Positions 16,639-24,642 of a DNA stretch of 64,000 nucleotides are shown one piece after another. This DNA is from Gemmatimonadota bacterium (lineage in GTDB: Bacteria; Gemmatimonadota; Gemmatimonadetes; Gemmatimonadales; GWC2-71-9): assembly GCA_003169895.1 (NCBI GenBank), contig PNAE01000007.1:1326160-1390159 (forward strand), given 5' to 3'. The notes below the pieces were generated by a model. That model was not told where the DNA came from. It ran no database searches and was given only the letters and a program-made list of their open reading frames with translations. A program made the translations under genes and the position numbers. Each line of letters starts with the position of its first letter. Within the stretch, counting starts at the first letter, position 1.

Positions 16639-18252
16639 ATGCGGCGATCGCTGACCGGACTCCTGACGTGCCTCGCTGCGTGCGGCGGGCGGGTCGTCAT
16701 GACCGAACAACCGGCCGCGCGGGCACCGGAGCCGGTGGCGTCGGCGACCCAGCCCAGCGTGCCTGCAGCAATCGCACCGGTAACGGCCCGGCTCGCACTC
16801 GCCGTTGACACCGGGGCGCGCTCTGCCGACCAGGTGAACCCCGACTCGGCTGCCGACGCTGCCGCGCTTGACTCGCTCGCCAAGGCGCAGCCGTCCGCAT
16901 CGCTCCCCGAACTCCCCATCGAGTCGAAGGCCACCTGGGATCTCAACGTGGCCGACTTCGCCAACCAGCCTCGAGTGCAGTACTACCTCGACTATTTCGT
17001 CGGCCGGGGCCGCGACCGATTCCAGATCTGGCTCGAGCGCATGGGCCGCTACGAGAGCTACGCTCGCGCGCAGTTTGCTGCCCACAAGCTCCCGGGTGAT
17101 TTCGTCTACCTTGCGCTCATCGAGTCGGGCTTCTCGTCCGAAGCGGTATCCCGCACCCACGCGGTCGGCATCTGGCAGTTCATGGCGGAGACCGGCAAGC
17201 TCTACGGACTGCGGATTGATTCGTGGCTGGATGAGCGCCGCGATCCGATCAAGGCGACTGACGCCGCGGCGCGCCATCTGGAAGACCTCACCCAGCGGTT
17301 CGGTTCGCACTATCTCGCGGCGGCGGCCTACAACGCCGGCGCTGGCCGGGTGGGTCGCGGCCTCGTGCGGATGAGCTCGCACGGATCGTCAGAGCAGGAT
17401 TCGGTCGATGTCACCAGTGACGAGGCGTTCTTCTCGCTTGCCGACACGCGCACCATCCGCGACGAAACCAAGAACTACGTGCCGCAGCTCATCGCGGCGG
17501 CAATCATCGCCAAGGAGCCGGCGAAGTACGGCTTCGACGTGTCCCGGCACGTGCCGCCATTCTCCCGCGATTCGGTCGTCGTGGACGGCGGAACCGGGCT
17601 CGACCTGATCGCCCGGCTCGCCGACACTACGCTGGATGCACTGCGCGACCTCAATCCGCACCTGCTGCGCCTCGTCACGCCGCCGGACCAGCGCTACGCC
17701 GTACGAGTGCCCACCGGAACTGCCGAACGGGTTGCGTCGGCATACACTGCGACGCCGCCCGACGAGCGACACGCCATCGCGACGCACCAAGTGCAGCGCG
17801 GCGAGACCGTGGTCGCGCTTGCCCGGCGCTACGGCGCCTCGGCGGACCTGATCCGGGACGCCAACCGTGCCGCGCGCGGCAAGGCGCTCGCGCCCGGGAC
17901 GACACTCTACATCCCGGTATCCACGACGATCCCGGCTTCGTTCCTGCGGGAGCCTGAGCCGACGCGGATGACGCGCACGGTCACGCGGACGTACGTGGTA
18001 CGAGCCGGTGAAGGAATCACCGCCGTCGCCCGGCGCGCAGGCGTGTCGGTCGCGACGTTGCGGAGCGAGAATCACCTGGGTGTGAACGCGCGGCTTGGCG
18101 CCGGACGACGGTTGACGGTGCGTCACACTGTCAACGTGGTCGCCCGTCACCCGCACCGATCCCGGTCGGCACCGCCGCGGGCGCCAGTGCACGTCTCCGG
18201 CGCCACGGCGGTGCGAACGCAGGCGCCAGCCGGCGGAGGAACCGACCGATAG
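16639..18252 (+). CDS. mltD: Membrane-bound lytic murein transglycosylase D-like lipoprotein
   Basis: Cleaves the MurNAc-GlcNAc bond of peptidoglycan with 1,6-anhydro product. The 537-aa product has a lipoprotein signal (TGLLTCLAAC), an Ala/Pro-rich linker, and a GH23/SLT domain with LALIESGFSSEAVSRTHAVGIWQFM (catalytic Glu in IESGF) and AAAYNAGAGRVGRG. Two LysM-like repeats follow (THQVQRGETVVALARRYGAS... and TYVVRAGEGITAVARRAGVS...), which bind glycan. ATG 16639 follows a GGAGG ribosome-binding site. It converges with a second transglycosylase gene; both stops lie in one short palindrome. Confidence 0.92.
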   Translation: MRRSLTGLLTCLAACGGRVVMTEQPAARAPEPVASATQPSVPAAIAPVTARLALAVDTGARSADQVNPDSAADAAALDSLAKAQPSASLPELPIESKATWDLNVADFANQPRVQYYLDYFVGRGRDRFQIWLERMGRYESYARAQFAAHKLPGDFVYLALIESGFSSEAVSRTHAVGIWQFMAETGKLYGLRIDSWLDERRDPIKATDAAARHLEDLTQRFGSHYLAAAAYNAGAGRVGRGLVRMSSHGSSEQDSVDVTSDEAFFSLADTRTIRDETKNYVPQLIAAAIIAKEPAKYGFDVSRHVPPFSRDSVVVDGGTGLDLIARLADTTLDALRDLNPHLLRLVTPPDQRYAVRVPTGTAERVASAYTATPPDERHAIATHQVQRGETVVALARRYGASADLIRDANRAARGKALAPGTTLYIPVSTTIPASFLREPEPTRMTRTVTRTYVVRAGEGITAVARRAGVSVATLRSENHLGVNARLGAGRRLTVRHTVNVVARHPHRSRSAPPRAPVHVSGATAVRTQAPAGGGTDR

Positions 18253-18265
18253 GAGAAAGCTCCTA
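18250..18265. terminator. Palindrome holding both convergent stop codons
   Basis: TAGGAG-AAAG-CTCCTA: a 6-bp stem with a 4-nt loop. The left TAG (18250-18252) stops the plus-strand MltD-like gene. The complement of CTA (18263-18265) is the TAG stop of the minus-strand transglycosylase. The two coding regions are separated by 10 nt. Possible two-way terminator; no strong T-run on either side. Confidence 0.55.
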
Positions 18266-18874
18266 CCCCCGCTTGTGCACCCCGCGCATCACTGCCTTGG
18301 AGTAGCGCCCTTCGACGTCCCTCCCGAGTTCCTGCTCGGCGGAAACGAAGGTCGGACCCTTGTTGTACGCTTCAAGCGCCAGCGGCAGATCATGGTCGAA
18401 CCGCGCCAACAGGTCCTTCAGGTAGCGGAATCCGAGTCGCAGGTTGACATCCGCATTCATCAGGTCACTGGGATCGACGGTGGCGTCATACGCCCGTGCG
18501 GTCACCAGCCGCAGTTGCGTCAGGCCGATCGCCGCCGCGCTGCTTTGCGCGGTGTTCTGAAAGCCACTCTCCACCCTCACCAGTTGAAAGCCCACCGCCG
18601 CAGGGATGCCTTCCGCAATGGCGATGTCATAAATCTGCGTCGACAGGTCGGCTGGAATCGAATATCGGCTGGCGAACTCGAGGATCTGGTGCGCCCGCTC
18701 CAGCTCGTGCCGCGTATCGGCCAGTTCCGCCCGCACGCTGGCGAGCGTCGTGGAATCGGTCGTGATGGCAGCATCGGGACGCCGGTGGTCGAGCAACGTC
18801 GACACGCCACCGAGCCCGACCAGCGCGACCGCTCCGACACCGAGCACGATGAGTTGCGCGAACAATCGTCTCAT
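18263..18874 (-). CDS. Membrane-anchored lytic transglycosylase (SLT domain)
   Basis: The 203-aa product has an N-terminal membrane anchor (LIVLGVGAVALVGLGGVSTLL, about residues 7-27), a charged, probably coiled-coil stretch (SVRAELADTRHELERAHQILE), then an SLT-type domain. LVRVESGF gives the catalytic Glu, SAAAIGLTQLRL the substrate-cleft segment, and LALEAYNKGP the C-terminal motif. ATG 18874 overlaps the moaC stop as ATGA. It is shorter than MltD or Slt70 and resembles small MltC/EmtA-like domains. Its pairing with moaC and holB looks structural rather than functional. Confidence 0.85.
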   Translation of the reverse strand: MRRLFAQLIVLGVGAVALVGLGGVSTLLDHRRPDAAITTDSTTLASVRAELADTRHELERAHQILEFASRYSIPADLSTQIYDIAIAEGIPAAVGFQLVRVESGFQNTAQSSAAAIGLTQLRLVTARAYDATVDPSDLMNADVNLRLGFRYLKDLLARFDHDLPLALEAYNKGPTFVSAEQELGRDVEGRYSKAVMRGVHKRG

Positions 18875-19371
18875 GCTGTCTCCTCCGCTATCTGTGGATT
18901 CGGGGCTCGCCAATCGCCGCGCGCGCCCCCGCTCTTCTCCAGCAACCGGATCGCCGTGATGCGCATGTTGCGATCCACTGCCTTCACCATGTCGTACACC
19001 GTCAGGCACGCCACGCCAACGGCGGTGAGCGCTTCCATTTCAACGCCGGTCCGGGCGGTCGCCGCCACCGTCGCAGTCACCCGCACGCCCGGCCAGTCGT
19101 CCACGAGTTCCAGTTCCACCTGGACCTGATCCAGCGCGAGCGGATGGCAGAGCGGTATCAGCTCCCCGGCCCGCTTGGCCGCCATCACGCCGGCAATCTC
19201 GGCGGCCGCGAGAACATCACCCTTGACCACGGCCGATGCCCGCACCTGATCGAACGCATCGGCGGACATCAACACGCGCCCCTCCGCCACCGCCCGCCGC
19301 GCGGTGACCGGCTTGTCGCCCACGTCCACCATCCGCGCCCGGCCGGCGCTGTCGACGTGGCTTAGACTCAC
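18871..19371 (-). CDS. moaC: Cyclic pyranopterin monophosphate synthase MoaC
   Basis: Second step of molybdenum cofactor synthesis, forming cPMP from the MoaA product. The 166-aa product contains DVGDKPVTARRAVAEGRV, KGDVLAAAEIAGVMAAKRAGELIPLCHPL, and GVEMEALTAVGVACLTVYDMVKAVDRNM, the full set of MoaC motifs including the catalytic Lys/His/Asp regions. The GTG start (19371) overlaps the holB stop as GTGA. No other moa gene is present in the window. Confidence 0.96.
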   Translation of the reverse strand: MSLSHVDSAGRARMVDVGDKPVTARRAVAEGRVLMSADAFDQVRASAVVKGDVLAAAEIAGVMAAKRAGELIPLCHPLALDQVQVELELVDDWPGVRVTATVAATARTGVEMEALTAVGVACLTVYDMVKAVDRNMRITAIRLLEKSGGARGDWRAPNPQIAEETA

Positions 19372-20435
19372 CCCGCCTCCAGCGCCGACAGTTCGTCTGC
19401 TAGAACGGCCAGCAGGAGCTGCGGGTTCACGTTGCCCTGCGCCCGCTCCCGGGCCTGAAGCACCCGGTCCACCCCGGACAGTATCCCTGCCACGTTCACC
19501 GAGGAGACGCGGCCTCCGGGCCCGAGCGCACGTTGGGCGCGCATCGCCAGCCGTTCAGCTACCGCGTCGAGCAGGGTGGTGAACTCGCCCCGGGCTTGCC
19601 AGGGCGCCTGCCGGAGTACCCGTTCCATCGCCCGAACCGGCCCTTCGCTCACCGCATCGAGGAAGGTGTCAGCGGCGGCATCGGCCTTGGCCCGGAGTTC
19701 GGCGGCAGAGCCCAGCACGGCGCCGATCGATCCATTGGCCTGTGCGACGACCCGGTCGGTGGCGAGTTCCGGCTTGGCGACCGCGAGGAACTCCAGCACC
19801 TCCCGGGCCTGCAGGCGACCTAACCGCACCGGTGTCGCCCGGGACCGGATGGTCGGCAGGACCAGCCCGGGCTCGGCCGTGGTCAGCACGAAGAGTGACC
19901 GGCGAGGCGGTTCCTCGAGCAGCTTGAGCAGCGCATTGGCCGCCTCGGGACTCGACTCCTGAGCCACCAGCCGTTCGGCGTGGCCGATGATGAACACCCG
20001 CCAGCCGCCTTCGACGGGTGTCAGGCTGGCCTGCCGCTGCAGCAGGCGTGCCGAGCTGACGCCGTGCGCCAGCATTCCGTCGGGAGCGCTCCACAGCGGC
20101 GTTTGCCTGCGTTCAGCCATCACCGCTTCGAGCAATTCGGCGACTTCGTCGACCTGCTTGTCTGCATCGCCAGGTTTCGGCCGGGGCACCGGAACGAACC
20201 AGTGGAGATCAGGATGGGTGAGGCCGAGCACCCGGGCGCAACCCTTACAGGCGCCGCACGGCCTGGGTTCCGGACCGGTGCAGAGCAGCACTTGGGCGAG
20301 CCAGAGTCCCAGTCGTTGCTTGCCGACCCCGCGCGGTCCCGTCACCAGCAGCACCTGCGGCAGCCGGTCGGCGCCAATGGCAGCGGACAGCTGCTGGCGA
20401 ACCATGTGGTGGCCGACGAATGGGTACATACTCAT
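19368..20435 (-). CDS. holB: DNA polymerase III delta' subunit-type clamp-loader protein
   Basis: AAA+ subunit of the clamp loader. The 355-aa product has FVGHHMVRQQLSAAI, LLVTGPRGVGKQRLG (P-loop-like), a zinc-binding four-cysteine insert (CTGPEPRPCGACKGCARV), IIGHAERL, EAANALLKLLEEPP (SRC-adjacent sensor region) and TIRSRATPVRL. These are the HolB/DnaX-family landmarks. ATG 20435 is preceded on the minus strand by TATCTT (20447-20442), six nt upstream, suggesting a leaderless start. It heads a three-gene coupled operon holB-moaC-transglycosylase. Confidence 0.93.
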   Translation of the reverse strand: MSMYPFVGHHMVRQQLSAAIGADRLPQVLLVTGPRGVGKQRLGLWLAQVLLCTGPEPRPCGACKGCARVLGLTHPDLHWFVPVPRPKPGDADKQVDEVAELLEAVMAERRQTPLWSAPDGMLAHGVSSARLLQRQASLTPVEGGWRVFIIGHAERLVAQESSPEAANALLKLLEEPPRRSLFVLTTAEPGLVLPTIRSRATPVRLGRLQAREVLEFLAVAKPELATDRVVAQANGSIGAVLGSAAELRAKADAAADTFLDAVSEGPVRAMERVLRQAPWQARGEFTTLLDAVAERLAMRAQRALGPGGRVSSVNVAGILSGVDRVLQARERAQGNVNPQLLLAVLADELSALEAG

Positions 20436-20554
20436 GCAATAAAGATAGTTGACCAGGACCGGAATGAGTAGTCAACGAAAGCCTGTAACCCTTTTTTCCA
20501 CAATGATTTACGTCAATCCAGATGGCGATCATGCGCCACAATGGCTGACCTGAA

Positions 20555-20611
20555 TGCTCAAGTGGAAGAGTGTTTGCTCACGTCTGTATTCAAAATGTGA
20601 GCATGTGCTCA
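20555..20611. promoter_or_regulatory. Cluster of TGCTCA boxes
   Basis: TGCTCA occurs at 20555-20560, 20575-20580 and 20606-20611, with the inverted form TGAGCA at 20598-20603. Start-to-start spacings of the direct copies are 20 and 31 bp, close to whole helical turns. The last two copies form TGAGCA-TG-TGCTCA flanked by AAAA and TTTT. This looks like an operator array or a hairpin-rich leader; the regulator is unknown. Confidence 0.4.
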
Positions 20612-20769
20612 TTTTGGTGCTTTTCGTGCGTTTTTCGTTGGGTTTTGCCGCTATGGTTGGAGCCGGTGACCGGCGGTCCCGGGCTGGACAGCAATGCTTG
20701 CAGCGAGGCAGGCATGGGCGGTCCGGCGTTGGACGTCATTCTTGCCCCTACCGAGTCAGGATAACTACT

Positions 20770-20799
20770 TTGACGCGCCGCGCGCGCTTGGCGTAGCAA
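20770..20799 (+). promoter_or_regulatory. Candidate promoter of tRNA-Asn
   Basis: TTGACG (20770-20775) and TAGCAA (20794-20799) with an 18-nt spacer that is very GC-rich. The tRNA starts 5 nt after the -10-like box, a normal distance for a stable RNA whose 5' end is trimmed little. Confidence 0.5.
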
Positions 20800-20804
20800 T
20801 GCAT

Positions 20805-20877
20805 TCCCGAGTAGCTCAGTCGGTAGAGCAGCTGACTGTTAATCAGCGGGTCGGGGGTTCGAGTCCCTCCTCGGGAG
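20805..20877 (+). tRNA. tRNA-Asn (anticodon GTT)
   Basis: 73 nt: acceptor TCCCGAG/CTCGGGA with discriminator G, D stem GCTC/GAGC, anticodon stem GCTGA/TCAGC with loop CTGTTAA (anticodon GTT), T arm GGGGG-TTCGAGT-CCCTC. CCA is not encoded. Its 3' 23 nt (20855-20877) are repeated exactly at 22989-23011, marking it as a likely integration target. Confidence 0.97.
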
Positions 20878-21029
20878 CTGCAGTACCGCAATAGCGTTGT
20901 GGTGGGTAGCTGCCTTCGCCGGTCATCACCAACCGCACCGTCTCCCGCTCATACTCTCGACTGACCCGCCGTCGCGAACGCACATCGACCTGCGGTCTGC
21001 CGAGGCACATGCGCTCGCCCCCCCCGGCG

Positions 21030-22814
21030 TCATCGAGGTCGTGATCCCGCCGACGGTTGTTGCGACAGAATCCTGAGCAGATACACCGGTTGCAGCGCCT
21101 TGGAACGCGTGCTTGCATTGAGGAATGTCCCCGTGAGCAGGGCGACCTCGAAATGCTGAAATGCGCCGGTCTCCGTGTACGCCACGCCAGCGCTGTCGAG
21201 CCGGGCTCGGCCGGGAACATCGGTATAAAGCCAGTAGTCACCACTGGCCACCGCTCGCTGGCGAACCGCTGCGGCGGTCGGGATGACGGGAACCACCTGC
21301 CCGGCGTAGAAATCCATGGCGTCGCCTTCACGATTGTAGCTGGCGAGCCGGTTGGACGCGATATGGGCGGTGCGCGCGAAGCGCGGCACCACTGCGGTGC
21401 TCTGATAGGGCAGCAGATTGGGGTAGAAATGAAAGTTCAGCACGAACGCCGTACCCACGGCAGCGAGCACGCTGCGCTGCACCAGGCGTTCGGTGGCTGG
21501 CGGAAATGGTTGGTGCCAGCAGATCACCAGGAGCGAGCCGAAGATGGCGAGCACGACGGCCCAGAGGAGAACATTGCCGGTCGGAAACACGCCGCGCAGC
21601 AGCCAGAGGAGGACCAGGCTCAGACCGACAAACACCACGTACTGCCCCCGCCACCACGCCCGTCCAAGTGCGGCCGGCGTGGCGAGCCAGCGTGCCGTGA
21701 GGATGGCGGCCCAGGGCAGCGTCAGGAAGATGTAGTGCGGCAGCTTGTAGCGCGACAATGACAGCGCGATGAAGGTCAATACGAAGCCACCCAGCGAGTA
21801 TGCCTCGTCGCCCCTGGGCAGGCGGAACCGCTGGCGAACGACAGCACTGATGCGTTGCCACAGTGCGCCGATCAAGAGCAGCGACCACGGCAGAAATGCC
21901 CATAGATACACGTGCAGGAAGTAGAACGGCGATGCGCCGTTTCGGAACGGACTCGCTCCGGTGATGCGGCCGAAACTCTGGTCCCAGAAAAAGAACTTCA
22001 GCCCGGACACGCCGGTCTGGCCATTGATCAGGGTGTTCGGCTGCAGATCGAACTGCTGATACAGTCCCCAGCACATCGGCAGCAGCACAACTGCCACGAC
22101 GGCGCCGCCGAGCAGCCACTGCCACTGAAACAGCCGTCGCCAATCGCGGTGCAACGCCAGGTGGACCCCGACGGCGAACCCTGGCGCGACCAATCCGATC
22201 GGGCCTTTGGCGACCATGGCGAGGCCAATGAAGACCGCGGCAAGCACCAGATGCCCGGTTCTGGCCCTCCCACCGGCACGATCATTCGCGGTCGCGCCGG
22301 GATCGCCATCGGCGTGACGCGCCGGCTGGAGATACGCCGCCAGCTGCCACATCGCACCCGTCGTCATCCCCAGCAGCAGGGTGTCGGTGCGCACGTCATT
22401 GCAGATCAGGATCAGGCCAATACAGGAGGCCAGGATGAACGCGGCGTTACGTGCGGTGGCGCGGGCGTAGAAGAGGAGGGAGAATCGATACACTGCGTAC
22501 ACCGCGGCGATGGCGGCTAACAGCGATGGGAGTTTGTAGCTCCAGTTGTGCAGGCCGAACACGGCAAACGACAGCGCCGAGGTCCAGAACAGGAGCGGCG
22601 GCTTGTCGAGATAATCAGCGGAGTGATGCTGCAACTGGAGCCAGTGCCCGTGCTGCAGCATTTCCATCGAGATGGAGGCGTACTGGGACGCATCCACGTC
22701 CATGACGTCGATGCAGAGTCCACGGACATAGATGATGACGAGACCGAGGGCGAGCCATGCCCACGGACGGCGAACCCACCTGGGAAGTTGAGCCGGTGCC
22801 ATCGGTTGATTCAT
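21030..22814 (-). CDS. ArnT-like membrane glycosyltransferase (GT-C fold)
   Basis: Polytopic inner-membrane enzyme expected to transfer a sugar from a polyprenyl-phosphate donor to an envelope acceptor. The ~594-aa product has about 12 hydrophobic spans. A first periplasmic loop carries DVMDVDASQYASISMEML with the acidic GT-C motif, followed by HSADYLDKPPLLFWTSALSF, the ArnT/PMT-family 'DKPP' signature. A soluble C-terminal domain holds DFYAGQVVPVIP and DYWLYTDVPG. ATG 22814 is preferred; a TTG at 22826 would add MGDQ. The gene lies inside the att-bounded segment, looks somewhat lower in G+C than its neighbours, and its motif wording recalls Bacteroidota homologues, so lateral transfer is inferred. 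The acceptor is unknown. Confidence 0.85.
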   Translation of the reverse strand: MNQPMAPAQLPRWVRRPWAWLALGLVIIYVRGLCIDVMDVDASQYASISMEMLQHGHWLQLQHHSADYLDKPPLLFWTSALSFAVFGLHNWSYKLPSLLAAIAAVYAVYRFSLLFYARATARNAAFILASCIGLILICNDVRTDTLLLGMTTGAMWQLAAYLQPARHADGDPGATANDRAGGRARTGHLVLAAVFIGLAMVAKGPIGLVAPGFAVGVHLALHRDWRRLFQWQWLLGGAVVAVVLLPMCWGLYQQFDLQPNTLINGQTGVSGLKFFFWDQSFGRITGASPFRNGASPFYFLHVYLWAFLPWSLLLIGALWQRISAVVRQRFRLPRGDEAYSLGGFVLTFIALSLSRYKLPHYIFLTLPWAAILTARWLATPAALGRAWWRGQYVVFVGLSLVLLWLLRGVFPTGNVLLWAVVLAIFGSLLVICWHQPFPPATERLVQRSVLAAVGTAFVLNFHFYPNLLPYQSTAVVPRFARTAHIASNRLASYNREGDAMDFYAGQVVPVIPTAAAVRQRAVASGDYWLYTDVPGRARLDSAGVAYTETGAFQHFEVALLTGTFLNASTRSKALQPVYLLRILSQQPSAGSRPR

Positions 22815-22988
22815 TTGGTCGCCCAAAGATGCTCGCCGTGTCGCCGGAGCGGCAGGACGTACTGCGGCCCCGCGCCTTCGCGGGCGCCTCTGCCGCTCGC
22901 TACTGCCGGCCGTTCGGGCTCCTGGCTACCGGCCAGCGGCGGGTCGAAGCACATGGCGGGCGTTCCGGGCCATCCAGGCTCCGCTGGC

Positions 22989-23011
22989 GGGTTCGAGTCC
23001 CTCCTCGGGAG
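22989..23011 (+). repeat. att-like copy of the tRNA-Asn 3' end
   Basis: 23 bp identical to 20855-20877, covering the 3' half of the T arm and the acceptor strand of tRNA-Asn plus the discriminator base. No other part of a tRNA accompanies it, so this is not a decayed whole tRNA gene. Confidence 0.85.
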
Positions 23012-23077
23012 TTGCCACGGTATGCCCCGCCAGGCGCAGGTGCTCGCACCGAAGGCGCGTTCCGATACTATTCAACA

Positions 23078-24601
23078 ATGTCCATGCCTGGGTACCTGCC
23101 GCGCTGCGGCTCGCTCTTCCCGCTCCTGTTGGCGGTCGCGGCTTGCCGCGCTCCGTTCGAATCCGATTTCGTCACGCCGCCGCCCCCGCCGCCCGCCGGT
23201 CCGTTGCTGCCATTGCGCATCGGGTCGGTCGGACCGGATTTCGCCCGCGCGGTCGCGACCGACGCCGCCGGCAACGGTTACGTCGTGAGCTATTTCGCCG
23301 GGACCGTCGATTTCGATGCCGGCGCCGGCGCCGTCGCGCGCACTGCGGTCGGACCATACGACATCGCGCTCACCAAATACGCGGCGGACGGATCATTCCT
23401 CTGGGTTTTCGTCATCGGCGGAACGGACACGGACGTTCCGTTCAACGTGAAGCTGGCTCCGGACGGCGGTATCTACGTCACCGGTTTTGTCACGGCCGGC
23501 GCGCTCTGCAGCGGCCATGTGCTCCCGAACGCTGGCGGGCACGACATCCTGCTGATGCGCATCAGCGCCGTCGGAACCTGCGACTGGGCGATTGGCGTCG
23601 GCGGGACCGGTACCGATGAAGGTCACGATCTCGCGATCGATACCAACGGCGACGTGCTGGTCACCGGCTCGTTCTCGGAGACGGTGGATTTCGACCCGGG
23701 TCCCGGTACCGCACTGCTGGTGTCGCGCGGCGGCACCGACGGCTTCGTGGCACGTTATGGCTCCGACGGCACCTTCATCAGCGTAACGCAGTTCGGCGGC
23801 GTCGGTGACGACGCCGGCAACGCGATCGCGCTTCGGACCGACGACGACGTGGTGGTCGCCGGGACATTCAGCGTCACGGCGACATTCGGATCGACGCTCG
23901 CGCCACAATTGCTGCTGAGCGCGGGTGGAACCGACTACTTCCTGGCCCGCCTGGCGCCCACGCTGGGCCTCGAATGGGCGATTCGCGGTGGCGGCGCCGG
24001 CGACGACGCCATCAACACCGGCGGCATCGTCGTCGACGCGGGCGGCGTCACGTATGCTGCCGGCACGTTCACCGGCACCGCCAGCGTCGGGCCAGGCGCG
24101 GGAGGGCAACTCCTCGTGAGCCACGGCGACGCGGATGTCTTCATCGTGAATTACGACGGCACCGGCGGTTGGGGCACCTTCGCCCGGACGTTTGGCGGGA
24201 TTGGCACCGAGGGTGTTTCCACGTTTACGCGCGACGTCGCCGGCAATTTCTACCTGGGCGGCTCGTTCCAGGGATCGGTCGACTTCGATCCCGGCACTGG
24301 CACGCACGTCGTCAACGCGCTGGCCTCCGCCGGCGCCGCCGATGCCTACGTGCTGTCGCTCACCCCGACGGGCGACCTGCGCTGGGTCGATCCCCTCGAC
24401 GCCGTCATCGCCGGCGATGCCAACGTCGCCATTACGGGCGGGCTCTCACTGGCTGGCGACGGAACCATCTGGGCGGTGGGCCGGTTCTTCGGTCTCGTGG
24501 ATTTCGATCCGGGAACAAGCGCCGTCCAGCGCCAGAGCCTGGGCGATGCCGACCAGTTTGTGGTGCGGTATGACCAGGTGACCGGAGCGATCCGTCGGTA
24601 G
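23078..24601 (+). CDS. SBBP-type beta-propeller repeat lipoprotein
   Basis: The 507-aa product has a lipoprotein signal (PLLLAVAACRAP), a Pro-rich stretch (TPPPPPPAGP), then about seven repeats of 40-70 residues. These repeats share ATDAAGNGYVVSYFAGTVDFD, AIDTNGDVLVTGSFSETVDFDPG and VDAGGVTYAAGTFTG patterns, typical of SBBP/NHL-like propeller blades on surface or periplasmic proteins. ATG 23078 is preceded by TACTAT (23066-23071) six nt upstream, again a leaderless-type arrangement. It lies just outside the att-like repeat. No enzymatic motif is seen; adhesion or ligand binding is only a guess. Confidence 0.82.
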   Translation: MSMPGYLPRCGSLFPLLLAVAACRAPFESDFVTPPPPPPAGPLLPLRIGSVGPDFARAVATDAAGNGYVVSYFAGTVDFDAGAGAVARTAVGPYDIALTKYAADGSFLWVFVIGGTDTDVPFNVKLAPDGGIYVTGFVTAGALCSGHVLPNAGGHDILLMRISAVGTCDWAIGVGGTGTDEGHDLAIDTNGDVLVTGSFSETVDFDPGPGTALLVSRGGTDGFVARYGSDGTFISVTQFGGVGDDAGNAIALRTDDDVVVAGTFSVTATFGSTLAPQLLLSAGGTDYFLARLAPTLGLEWAIRGGGAGDDAINTGGIVVDAGGVTYAAGTFTGTASVGPGAGGQLLVSHGDADVFIVNYDGTGGWGTFARTFGGIGTEGVSTFTRDVAGNFYLGGSFQGSVDFDPGTGTHVVNALASAGAADAYVLSLTPTGDLRWVDPLDAVIAGDANVAITGGLSLAGDGTIWAVGRFFGLVDFDPGTSAVQRQSLGDADQFVVRYDQVTGAIRR

Positions 24602-24642
24602 GGGCTGGCTCTTGGCTGTTGGCCAATTCCCACTGCGCGGAC

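Larger units (their letters stand above)
20436..20804. other. Non-coding region upstream of tRNA-Asn, A+T-richer than its surroundings
   Basis: 369 bp with no supportable gene; the small open frames here have no domain or good start. The first ~200 bp are clearly richer in A+T than the flanks (runs of T at 20491-20496 and 20623-20637). It contains the holB upstream signals (next to 20436), a group of TGCTCA boxes (20555-20611), and the tRNA-Asn promoter at its right end. Confidence 0.6.
20855..23011. mobile_element. Small island flanked by a duplicated tRNA-Asn 3' end
   Basis: The 23-bp 3' end of tRNA-Asn is repeated exactly at 22989-23011, in the same orientation, 2.13 kb downstream; after one mismatch the next three bases (TGC) also match. 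Such direct repeats are what tyrosine-recombinase islands leave as attL/attR. The segment contains one gene, an ArnT-like glycosyltransferase of Bacteroidota-like character, and about 430 bp of non-coding sequence. No integrase is visible, so it would be a cargo remnant or an element moved in trans. Confidence 0.6.

Noticed and set aside
20878-21029. Integrase or recombinase remnant beside tRNA-Asn
   Set aside because: Neither strand shows integrase motifs or an adequate frame in this 150 bp, so none is claimed.
20843-21331. Minus-strand open frame ending PEEGLEPPTR
   Set aside because: That ending is the translation of the antisense of tRNA-Asn, a common false gene; the rest overlaps the glycosyltransferase in another frame.
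22815-23077. Gene reading through the att-like copy into the SBBP protein
   Set aside because: The open frame lacks domain content and includes the tRNA fragment; the lipoprotein signal marks the real start at 23078.
24612-24626. Terminator hairpin after the SBBP gene (TTGGC-TGTTG-GCCAA)
   Set aside because: Only a 5-bp stem with no T-run; too weak to list as a feature.
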